Assembly (NCBI GenBank): GCA_913063285.1
Contig: CAJXXZ010000005.1
Span: forward strand, 1-63,858
DNA: 63,858 nt
Reading direction: 5' to 3'
Source of the DNA: an uncultured bacterium
GTDB taxonomy: Bacteria > Pseudomonadota > Alphaproteobacteria > CAJXXZ01 > 1604HC
Shown here: positions 38,401 to 45,242 of the stretch, piece by piece
How the letters are laid out: each line of letters opens with the position of its first letter
Position numbering within the stretch: the stretch's first letter is position 1
Program-made: the position numbers and the translations under genes
Notes under the pieces: generated by a model
Databases searched by the model: none
The model's input: the letters and a program-made list of their open reading frames with translations, nothing else
What the model was told of the DNA's origin: nothing

Positions 38401-38858
38401 ATTGCTTTGCAAGAGCTCTATCAATTGGATTACAATATGGAGTACCTTTAGAGGCATATATAAAATCATTTACATTTAGCAGATTTGAGCCTTCTGGTCC
38501 AGTTTCAGGACACTCAAAAATCAAATATGCAACTTCATTAATTGATTATCTAATGCGTGATCTTGGAATTTCATATAGAAAAATGAAGTCACTAGGTCAT
38601 GTTGAGGGTGAATCTGAAAATGAGATTGATAACAGCAGTAATCAAACTGAGATTTTTACTAACACTACAGTGAAGATGGAAGTTAGTGAAGATAATCAAA
38701 AAGAAAAAAAAATATCTAATCTTGAAAAACGAGTTGTAGCTGCGAGAATGCAGGGTTACACAGGAGATGCATGTGAAGAATGTAATGAATTTTCAATGAA
38801 GCGTGTTGGATCTTGTCTAACCTGCGATGCTTGTGGAAGTAATACAGGATGTTCTTGA
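35403..38858 (+). CDS. nrdJ: Adenosylcobalamin-dependent (class II) ribonucleoside-diphosphate reductase
   Basis: NrdJ makes deoxyribonucleotides using a cobalamin-derived radical and needs no oxygen. The 1151-residue protein is the long alphaproteobacterial form. It has an N-terminal [20 protein letters not shown] start, the alpha barrel with [28 protein letters not shown], and the [21 protein letters not shown] catalytic segment. [23 protein letters not shown], the DUF-like middle and a C-terminal Cys-rich tail (CEEC, [12 protein letters not shown], about 1122-1150) follow. The tail carries the cysteines that re-reduce the active site. No nrdA/B is in the window. It begins 16 bases after fmt. 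Its last 48 codons are repeated downstream. Confidence 0.95.
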   Translation: [1151 protein letters not shown]

Positions 38859-39144
38859 TAAACTGAAAAAAAACAAGTTTCAGCTGTGAGAATGTAGGGT
38901 TACACTAAAGATGTATGTGAAGAATACAATGCATCTTGAATGAAGTCTGTTGGATCTTGTTCAACCTGCGATGCTTGTGGAAGTAACACAGGATGTTCTT
39001 GATAAACTGAAAAAAAGTGAGTTTCAGCTGTGAGAATGCAATGTTATACAGGGTATGCATGTGAAGAATACAATGCATCTTGAATGAATCGTCTTGAATT
39101 TTATTCAACCTGTGATTCTTATGCAAGTAATACGTAATCTATTT
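38713..39144 (+). repeat. 144-bp tandem repeat: nrdJ 3' end plus two decaying copies
   Basis: The 144 bases ending at 38856 encode the last 48 residues of NrdJ. Two further copies follow directly, at 38857-39000 and 39001-39144, marked by GATAAACTGAAAAA at 38857, 39001 and 39145. Copy 2 is nearly identical to the genic copy over its 3' half (GATGCTTGTGGAAGTAA, ACAGGATGTTCTTGATAA). Copies 2 and 3 share extra changes, including an in-frame TGA after the AAT GCA TCT codons. The period is a whole number of codons. Confidence 0.9.
38859..39138 (+). pseudogene. Untranslated nrdJ tail remnants
   Basis: Continuing in the nrdJ frame after its TGA, one can read [52 protein letters not shown]-stop, then a poorer third version ending at a TAA (39136-39138). 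The Cys-rich tail is intact in the second copy and eroded in the third. The stops TGA-TAA and TAG mean it is not translated as part of NrdJ. Confidence 0.8.
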
Positions 39145-39489
39145 GATAAACTGAAAAAATGAGTTTATTCTTTAATCAAAAAACATAATTACTTTTTTCT
39201 AAAACAGAATTTACAATAATTTTCAACTAATTATTGAAATAAAAAATTACCATTTATACTAAATTAGTTAAATTAATTCAATAATATAAAGATATTTCTA
39301 GTAGTTATTTGTGTTAATTTTTTTCTAAAATACAATATTTAAAGATATAATTTTAGACAAATATAACTAATAAAAAAGATTTTACATCTCTTATATAAAA
39401 ATTTTAAACTATTAATTACATAATAACCTTTAAATATATTTAAAGTTAAACCATTTTTTTTGTTTATAGAATATCAATTTTATTACAAT

Positions 39490-39533
39490 GTTTCACGAAT
39501 ATTCCACGAATGTTTCATGAATGTTTCACGTAA
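39490..39533 (+). repeat. Four 11-bp direct repeats resembling parS half-sites
   Basis: The units GTTTCACGAAT, ATTCCACGAAT, GTTTCATGAAT and GTTTCACGTAA lie end to end at 39490, 39501, 39512 and 39523. A further AGTTTCAC occurs at 39545. The left arm of the known parS consensus is TGTTTCACGTGAAACA, with TTCCACG as a common variant, so each unit carries one arm. None forms a full palindrome. An 11-bp period places the units on one face of the helix, as in iterons. A ParB or replication role is inference. Confidence 0.6.
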
Positions 39534-39641
39534 ATTCATAAAAAAGTTTCACAATTTTTTTATAACTAAATTAGTATGCATATCATTTATTAAATAAGAT
39601 ATCTATTTTTATTAACTTATTAAAAAATTAAGTTTGAAAAT

Positions 39642-40172
39642 TTATTTATTACTTTTATTTTGCAGCATATCACTATATTTACATACATATCTTCGTGTAT
39701 TTGATATATTTTCTATTGTAATTTCTACTCTTTTGAGCCATAAAGGAACATAATTTGCTGATTTATTTGCCCATTCTACTAAGATAAGAGCATGATCCAT
39801 CTCACTTAATAGTTCATTCATAATTTGAGATGTGTTTTCCACTCTATATAAGTCACAATGTAGAATTTTAAATGTATGATCATATTGATGAATGATATTA
39901 AATGTTGGACTTCCTGCATTATCTTTTATATTTAGATTTTGTAATATTTTTTGCACTAGAGTTGTCTTTCCAGATCCCATTTCACCATATAAAAAAATTC
40001 CAACACCTTTATGTATTGGCAAATTAGAAATTAAAGAAGGCAAATTCGTTTCAGATAAATCAAAAATCTTATTTTGAGATGTTGTAAAAGATGATTTTTC
40101 TTCAGATAAATTTAAATTATTTTTTTGAGTTGTTAAATTGTACTTGAACATTTGTATTAATTTATGATACAA
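39642..40172 (-). CDS. tsaE: TsaE, tRNA threonylcarbamoyladenosine biosynthesis ATPase
   Basis: TsaE works with TsaB/TsaD in making t6A in tRNAs that read ANN codons. The 176-residue protein has Walker A GEMGSGKT (63-70) and the family signature SPTFNIIHQY (about 93-102) with HCDLYR following. LVEWA stands in the place of the usual Walker-B-like segment. The N-terminal ~45 residues are longer than usual, and an internal Met (residue 8) is an alternative start. It is divergent from rpmE by only seven bases. tsaB and tsaD are not in the window. Confidence 0.9.
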   Translation of the reverse strand: MYHKLIQMFKYNLTTQKNNLNLSEEKSSFTTSQNKIFDLSETNLPSLISNLPIHKGVGIFLYGEMGSGKTTLVQKILQNLNIKDNAGSPTFNIIHQYDHTFKILHCDLYRVENTSQIMNELLSEMDHALILVEWANKSANYVPLWLKRVEITIENISNTRRYVCKYSDMLQNKSNK

Positions 40173-40179
40173 AAAATAT

Positions 40180-40410
40180 ATGGCAAAGCAAGAAACAAAA
40201 AATATTCATCCAAAAAAGTATAAAACAAAAGTTATACTAACAGATAAATCTATAAGATACATGATGTACAGTAAAAAATTTCCAAATGATGAGCTTCATC
40301 TAGATACATGCCCTAAATCTCATAGAGCATGGACTAAAGATGGATCATTTAGTAGTGAGCGTGGAAGTAGAGTAAATAAATTTAAAAATAAATTTCCAGG
40401 TATGAAATAA
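40180..40410 (+). CDS. rpmE: 50S ribosomal protein L31
   Basis: The 76-residue protein matches bL31: NIHPKKYKTKVILTD near the N-terminus, SKKFPNDELHLDTCPKSHRAWT, and GSRVNKFKNKF near the end. It lacks the CxxC zinc ribbon, so it is the zinc-free type; a single Cys sits in DTCPKSH. It is divergent from tsaE. A promoter for the tRNA-tuf cluster lies just after it. Confidence 0.92.
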   Translation: MAKQETKNIHPKKYKTKVILTDKSIRYMMYSKKFPNDELHLDTCPKSHRAWTKDGSFSSERGSRVNKFKNKFPGMK

Positions 40411-40430
40411 AGAAAAATATTACTAATCTC

Positions 40431-40459
40431 TTGACATATATCATATATGTATTTATATA
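40431..40459 (+). promoter_or_regulatory. Promoter for tRNA-Tyr/tRNA-Gly/tuf
   Basis: TTGACA (40431-40436) and TATATA (40454-40459) are separated by 17 bases. A GC-rich stretch (AGCCCCTTGCGC) follows near the expected start point, unusual in this AT-rich DNA. Such a GC-rich discriminator is typical of stringently controlled stable-RNA promoters. No start site has been mapped. Confidence 0.65.
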
Positions 40460-40479
40460 TATATAAGCCCCTTGCGCTT

Positions 40480-40563
40480 GGGAAGATGGTCGAGCGGTTA
40501 AAGGCAGCAGACTGTAAATCTGCCGACATCATGTCTACGCAGGTTCGAATCCTGCTCTTCCCA
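40480..40563 (+). tRNA. tRNA-Tyr (GTA)
   Basis: Acceptor GGGAAGA/TCTTCCC, anticodon arm GCAGACTGTAAATCTGC with anticodon GTA, a long variable arm (class II tRNA), and T-loop GTTCGAATC. The discriminator is A and CCA is not encoded. It is followed three bases later by tRNA-Gly, the order tRNA-Tyr, tRNA-Gly, tuf being common in bacteria. Confidence 0.95.
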
Positions 40564-40566
40564 CAT

Positions 40567-40640
40567 GCGGATGTAGTTTAATGGCAAAACTTCAGCCTTC
40601 CAAGCTGATAATGTGAGTTCGATTCTCATCATCCGCTCCA
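40567..40640 (+). tRNA. tRNA-Gly (TCC), CCA encoded
   Basis: Acceptor GCGGATG/CATCCGC, D-arm GTTTAATGGCAAAAC, anticodon loop CTTCCAA (anticodon TCC), and T-loop GTTCGATTC. The discriminator T is followed by an encoded CCA (40638-40640), the only one of the six tRNAs here with genomic CCA. Confidence 0.95.
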
Positions 40641-40666
40641 CTGGGGCCCTTAATAGGAGGGAATAA

Positions 40667-41863
40667 ATGGCAGCACCAGTTTACGAAAGAACTAAACCCC
40701 ATTGTAATGTGGGAACTATTGGGCATGTTGATCATGGAAAGACTACAACAACCGCAGCAATTTCTAAAATCGCAGCAGGTGAAGATAACAAAAGAGTTGT
40801 TTCATTTGATAAAATAGACTCTGCTCCAGAAGAAAAAGCAAGAGGTATAACAATCAACACCGCACATATAGAATATGAAACAGAAAAAAGACATTATGGA
40901 CATGTAGATTGTCCTGGTCATGCTGACTATGTTAAAAATATGATTACTGGTGCAGCGCAAATGGATGGTGCAATATTAGTAGTATCTGCTCCAGATGGAA
41001 TAATGCCTCAGACAAGAGAACATGTTCTACTTGCAAAGCAGGTTAATGTTCCTGCAATTGTAGTATTTTTAAATAAAGTTGATATGGTTGATGATGGAGA
41101 GTTAATCGATATGGTTGAAATGGAAGTTCGTGAACTTTTATCAGCATATGGTTTTCCTGGAGATGATATACCTGTTATTCGCGGTTCATCATTGAGTGCA
41201 TTAGAAGGTAAAAATGATGACATTGGAAAGAATGCAATCAAAGAGTTATTAAAAGCTATAGATGAACATATTCCTCAGCCTGTACGTGCTCTTGATAAAC
41301 CATTTTTAATGCCTGTAGAGGATGTATTTAGTATCGCAGGACGTGGTACAGTTGCTACTGGACGTATTGAAACTGGAGTTATCAAGGTTGGAGATGAAAT
41401 AGAAATTGTTGGACTACGAACTGAGAAAGTAAAGACTACAGTAACTGGTGTTGAAATGTTTAAGAAGTCATTAGAAAGAGGTGAAGCTGGTGATAATGCT
41501 GGATTACTTCTTCGAGGTATTAAGAAAGATGAAATTGAAAGAGGTCAGGTATTAACAAAGCCAGGATCGATTGAAACTAAAAAGGTATTTAAGTGTAGTA
41601 TGTATATTTTAAGTAAGAAAGAAGGTGGTCGAGAGAAACCATTTTTCTCTGGATATAGACCTCAGTTTTACTTTAGAACCACTGATGTCACAGGAGACAT
41701 AACATTACCTGATGGCACTGAAATGGTCAAACCAGGTGAAGATATAAATAACTGTACAGTTACACTTCATAAGCCTGTAGCTATGGAAAAAGAGTTGCGT
41801 TTTGCAATTAGAGAAGGCGGTAAAACTATTGGACAAGGCGTTGTATCTGAGCTTGTTGAATAG
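40667..41863 (+). CDS. tuf: Elongation factor Tu
   Basis: EF-Tu carries aminoacyl-tRNA to the ribosome. The 398 residues include GTP-binding [14 protein letters not shown] (about 19-32), the switch region [32 protein letters not shown], and the domain II/III end ([26 protein letters not shown]). It is intact. A strong ribosome site AGGAGG lies 10 bases upstream of the ATG. It is in one transcript with tRNA-Tyr and tRNA-Gly. The following secE-nusG is not adjacent; nusG-rplK sits about 6.4 kb away. Confidence 0.98.
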   Translation: MAAPVYERTKPHCNVGTIGHVDHGKTTTTAAISKIAAGEDNKRVVSFDKIDSAPEEKARGITINTAHIEYETEKRHYGHVDCPGHADYVKNMITGAAQMDGAILVVSAPDGIMPQTREHVLLAKQVNVPAIVVFLNKVDMVDDGELIDMVEMEVRELLSAYGFPGDDIPVIRGSSLSALEGKNDDIGKNAIKELLKAIDEHIPQPVRALDKPFLMPVEDVFSIAGRGTVATGRIETGVIKVGDEIEIVGLRTEKVKTTVTGVEMFKKSLERGEAGDNAGLLLRGIKKDEIERGQVLTKPGSIETKKVFKCSMYILSKKEGGREKPFFSGYRPQFYFRTTDVTGDITLPDGTEMVKPGEDINNCTVTLHKPVAMEKELRFAIREGGKTIGQGVVSELVE

Positions 41864-42011
41864 TATCTTATTCATAAAATAAAACGATATATATAATATA
41901 ATTATATTTTATATCTATATTTAGATTAATCTGTATAAAAAATTTATTTCATAATAATATTTTATCTATAAATTTTATTGCCTTTTATAATCTATATTGA
42001 TATTATGTCAT

Positions 42012-42398
42012 ATGGCATATTCAAATAAATTGCAAAAATATTTTAATGACACAGGAAATATAGGTCAATTAGATGAAAATGATAGAGATGTTGGATCTGG
42101 ATTAGTTGGATCACCGGCTTGTGGAGATGTAATGAGATTTTATATTAAAGTTAATAAATCTGGTATAGTAGAGTCTGCTAAACACATGACTTTTGGTTGT
42201 GGAGCAGCAATTGCTTCTAGCAATTTTTTGATTGAATCTGTAATTGGTAAGCATAAAGATGATCTTAGATCAATTACTAATAATCATATAGCTAAAGAAC
42301 TAAGCCTACCTCCAATTAAAAAACATTGTTCTGTTTTAGCTGAAAAAGCAATTAAAAAAGCATTAACTGATCTACAAAATAAAGAGCAAAATGCATAA
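42012..42398 (+). CDS. iscU: Iron-sulfur cluster scaffold IscU
   Basis: IscU assembles Fe-S clusters. From the ATG at 42012 the protein has 128 residues and begins MAYSNK like other IscU proteins. The frame is open from a TTG at 41997, but that would add five unlikely residues. The scaffold cysteines are Cys37 and Asp39 (GSPACGDVMRF), Cys63 (FGCGAAIAS) and Cys106 (KKHCSVLAE), the same numbering as in E. coli IscU. The LPPIKKHC segment is the chaperone-binding site. iscS, hscA and hscB are not adjacent, unlike in a normal isc operon. Confidence 0.95.
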   Translation: MAYSNKLQKYFNDTGNIGQLDENDRDVGSGLVGSPACGDVMRFYIKVNKSGIVESAKHMTFGCGAAIASSNFLIESVIGKHKDDLRSITNNHIAKELSLPPIKKHCSVLAEKAIKKALTDLQNKEQNA

Positions 42399-43121
42399 AA
42401 TCACTATAATTTGCATAAAATTATTATAATCATTTATAAATAATATGAGAATTTATTATTTATTACTTAATTTAATTTTTTACAAAAGAAAATTTTCAAA
42501 AATATAATATAATCATCAAGTATAATATCTATTTTGAATTGAATTAATAATAATTTATATAGCTTATATATTAATTTTAATTATACATTTTACTTGTTTC
42601 ATTTTATTATTCTTTCAATAAAATATTTATTAGTAAAAAAATACAAATATTACTAATTGAAAATATAGAACAAATATATACTTTTAAAAAATAATCTCAA
42701 ATATAAATCTTTGAATTTTGTATATATCTATTAGTTTTTTTATAAAAAGTTATACTAAAAAATATGTTTAACTAAAAGAAATATATAATTTTCAGTTTTT
42801 ATAAAAAATATAGTATATATCTGGTGTAAATATGGATATTAAATTTAAAGCAATTTATAAATATTGACCATACAGTATATATATAAAGTATATAATACAA
42901 TATAATATCAATTACGAGAGTTATGATTATTAAAATATCAAATTAAAACTAACTAAAAATAACTAGATATGAAAGATATATTATATTTTAATTAATGAAA
43001 TAATTTTTTATATCTATTTGCGAAATATTATTTATTATAAAAAAATAATTCCTGATAAATTTTATTAAATTACTATGGATAATAATATGACTATTTTATA
43101 CTTGAATGTATTAAAACTTTA
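42399..43121. other. Gene-free AT-rich stretch
   Basis: About 720 bases between the converging iscU and rpsI genes. There is no open frame, tRNA or clear repeat. Confidence 0.55.
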
Positions 43122-43652
43122 TTATCTCTTTGAGTACTGAGGCTTCTTTCTAGCTTTACCTCTGTGCCCAACTTTGCGCCGTTCTTTTATTCGAGAATCT
43201 CTTGTACACAATCCAGCATTTCTTAAATCTTGATAAAACTCTGGATTAAAATTGATGATTGCACGACTCAATGCCATAGAAAATGCTCCAGCCTGTCCTG
43301 AAATGCCTCCTCCTTTTACTGTACTCATTATATCAAACTTACCGATAGCATATCTAAATGCCATCAAAGCTTCATTACGATGAGTCTCTCTAGTAAAATA
43401 TGATTCGAGAGGTTTATCGTTTACTATGAACTTTCCAGTTCCTTCCTTTAACCATAGTCTCGATACTGAAGTTTTTCGCCTTCCTGTTGCATATGCACGA
43501 CCAAATTTATCGACTATTCTGAGTCGTTCTCTAGACTTAATTTGATTTTGTTTTTTTACTTCTTTATTTTCATTATTTAAGTCTTCTACTTGTTCATCTG
43601 TATTATTTAGTGACAGATCTAGATTTGTTGTATCAGATAAATTTTCATTCAT
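43122..43652 (-). CDS. rpsI: 30S ribosomal protein S9
   Basis: Residues 52-176 form a normal uS9: AYATGRRKTSVSRLWLKEGTGKF, GGGISGQAGA, and the tRNA-contacting C-terminal tail RRKVGHRGKARKKPQYSKR. An acidic Asn/Glu-rich extension of about 50 residues precedes it, a feature also seen in other alphaproteobacteria. The start overlaps the rplM stop by four bases, so rplM-rpsI is a coupled operon. Confidence 0.96.
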   Translation of the reverse strand: MNENLSDTTNLDLSLNNTDEQVEDLNNENKEVKKQNQIKSRERLRIVDKFGRAYATGRRKTSVSRLWLKEGTGKFIVNDKPLESYFTRETHRNEALMAFRYAIGKFDIMSTVKGGGISGQAGAFSMALSRAIINFNPEFYQDLRNAGLCTRDSRIKERRKVGHRGKARKKPQYSKR

Positions 43653-44143
43653 GATTGACTCCTATACTTATGAGCAATACTACTTATATTCAGAGGAGTC
43701 GGATTTTGTGCCGCATGATTATGAATATTATCTTTGAAGACTTTAAGTCTACGCATTTGTGTTCTTGCTAGAGAGCTTTCTTTTGGTAACATTCTTCTTA
43801 CAGCTGTTGTAACTATTTCTCTAGAATCTCTTTCAAAACGTTCTTGCATAGTACGTTGTCTTATACCTCCCGGATATCCAGTATGCCTGTAATGAATTTT
43901 ATCACGTAGTTTATTACCTGTTAAGTGAATTTTGTCAGAGTTAATAACTACTATAAAATCTCCACAGTCGGTACCTGGTGTCATTATAGCTTTATGTTTA
44001 CCTCTTAGTCTACTTGCAATAGTAGATGCCATACGTCCTAGCACTAGATCATTTGCATCAATAAGCCACCATTTTCTATTTTCTACTAGATCTTTTCCTT
44101 TTGGAAAGTAGCTTTTCATTTTGTTAGGAACTTTGAGAGCCAT
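43649..44143 (-). CDS. rplM: 50S ribosomal protein L13
   Basis: The start at 44143 gives MALKVPNKMKSYFPK, as expected for this family; the frame is open to 44167 but the extra MLILIEII is not family-like. Signatures are WWLIDANDLVLGRMASTIASRLRGK, GDFIVVINSDKI, and the KIHYRHTGYPGG motif. The C-terminus is extended compared with E. coli L13 (142 residues), giving about 164. It is the first gene of the rplM-rpsI pair. Confidence 0.95.
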   Translation of the reverse strand: MALKVPNKMKSYFPKGKDLVENRKWWLIDANDLVLGRMASTIASRLRGKHKAIMTPGTDCGDFIVVINSDKIHLTGNKLRDKIHYRHTGYPGGIRQRTMQERFERDSREIVTTAVRRMLPKESSLARTQMRRLKVFKDNIHNHAAQNPTPLNISSIAHKYRSQS

Positions 44144-44262
44144 GATTATCTCTATCAAAATTAACATAAGTAGTCAATAGTTCCTTATTTATATTGTTGC
44201 TTAATTTATGTTGTATAGATGTAATTATAAAACTTTTTTATATAAAATAGTAAAATTACTAT

Positions 44263-44829
44263 CTAACGCTTTGTTGATGTAGATGTTATGGTCAATGCCG
44301 TACTAGAATTTTTATTTTTTGACTTTTGTGAGTTCATTGAACTTATTGGCTTAGAGGTTGTTCTTGTCGTGGTTTTTATTTTAGATGAATTAGATGGACA
44401 TGTATTAGTTTTGTTTTTTGCTGATGCTTTAATTTTATTGAAAGATGAATTATTAGATGCTGAATTCATATTTGATGAGAGAATTGATGATACTTTTTTT
44501 GGTTTTGTTGAAGCGACTCTTTTTACATTTGATGCAACTAATTTAACCTGTTCAGATAAACGTTTTGCTGTACTTGAGATCATATCAATTTGTGAATTAA
44601 AAGATTCTTTTGTTGTGATTTTTTTAGTTGAAAAATCATCAATTTCAAGAGAAGATTTTTGTTTTGTAGATGATGTTGCTGCTTTTCTTGCATTAGATGC
44701 AACTTCTGAAGCTTGTTCAGCCCAAAGTTTAGCATTAGATGCAATTGTATTTGCTTGTTTAGCTAATGTTTCAGCTTTTTGAATATCTTTAGATTCAAGA
44801 ATTTTTGACTGTTCCTTTTTCTTTGTCAT
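44263..44829 (-). CDS. Basic Lys/Ser/Thr-rich low-complexity protein (nucleoid-type?)
   Basis: The 188-residue protein has a good ribosome site (AAGGAG) upstream of its ATG. Its first half is helical with repeated units such as ANTIASNAKLWAEQASEVASN and STAKRLSEQVKLVASN, suggesting phasin-like or coiled-coil helices. The second half is Lys/Ser/Thr/Asn-rich and unstructured, and resembles histone H1-like tails. It is strongly basic. I do not recognise a specific family; nucleoid association is a guess from composition. A 164-codon frame on the opposite strand is a shadow of this composition. Confidence 0.5.
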   Translation of the reverse strand: MTKKKEQSKILESKDIQKAETLAKQANTIASNAKLWAEQASEVASNARKAATSSTKQKSSLEIDDFSTKKITTKESFNSQIDMISSTAKRLSEQVKLVASNVKRVASTKPKKVSSILSSNMNSASNNSSFNKIKASAKNKTNTCPSNSSKIKTTTRTTSKPISSMNSQKSKNKNSSTALTITSTSTKR

Positions 44830-45242
44830 TTTGTATTCTCCTTTTTAATATACAAGAGTATGTTCTCAGATTTTTATTATAATTTGATTAACAAAGATAT
44901 ATTATTGCATGTTTAAATATTCAAGTTTGTATTACTAAATAGTATAAGTCATATTTTTCATCAAATCATTTAAATTATATTAATAAATATCAAAATTTTA
45001 AATATCTATATGAAAATTAATTTAATGCTATGTAACGACTAAACTTTAGTTTAATTTAATTTGATTTAAAAGTTATTTCTATTGAATTTAAGTTTGAATA
45101 TAGAAACATTTATACTACTTTGGAATAAGTAATATTAAGTTATAAAATCGTCTAAAGCAAACATTTTTTAATGTATGTAAAATTTTGTAACTAACATTAT
45201 ATGTTGTAATGATAATGAATATATGAAATAATAATTCGTTTT
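44830..45242. other. Gene-free stretch with divergent promoters likely
   Basis: About 410 AT-rich bases between the divergent basic-protein gene and the ABC exporter. Promoters must lie here but no clear -35/-10 pair stands out. Confidence 0.45.

Noticed and set aside
38905-39126. A 73-codon minus-strand frame across the nrdJ tail repeats
   Set aside because: Its own internal repeat is just the antisense of the 144-bp units, and it has no ribosome site or family similarity.
38856-39138. Possible stop-codon readthrough or selenocysteine extending NrdJ
   Set aside because: The frame continues with homologous sequence, but the stop is TGA followed at once by TAA, and TAG and further TGA codons occur. 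It is better explained by tandem duplication of the tail.
39490-39552. A CRISPR array
   Set aside because: The repeats are only 11 bp with no spacers, and no cas gene exists in the window.
44288-44782. A 164-codon plus-strand frame encoding a Val/Phe/Leu-rich membrane-like protein
   Set aside because: It lies wholly antisense to the Lys/Ser-rich gene at 44263-44829. The mirror-image composition, lack of its own ribosome site and the good AAGGAG on the other strand make it a shadow.
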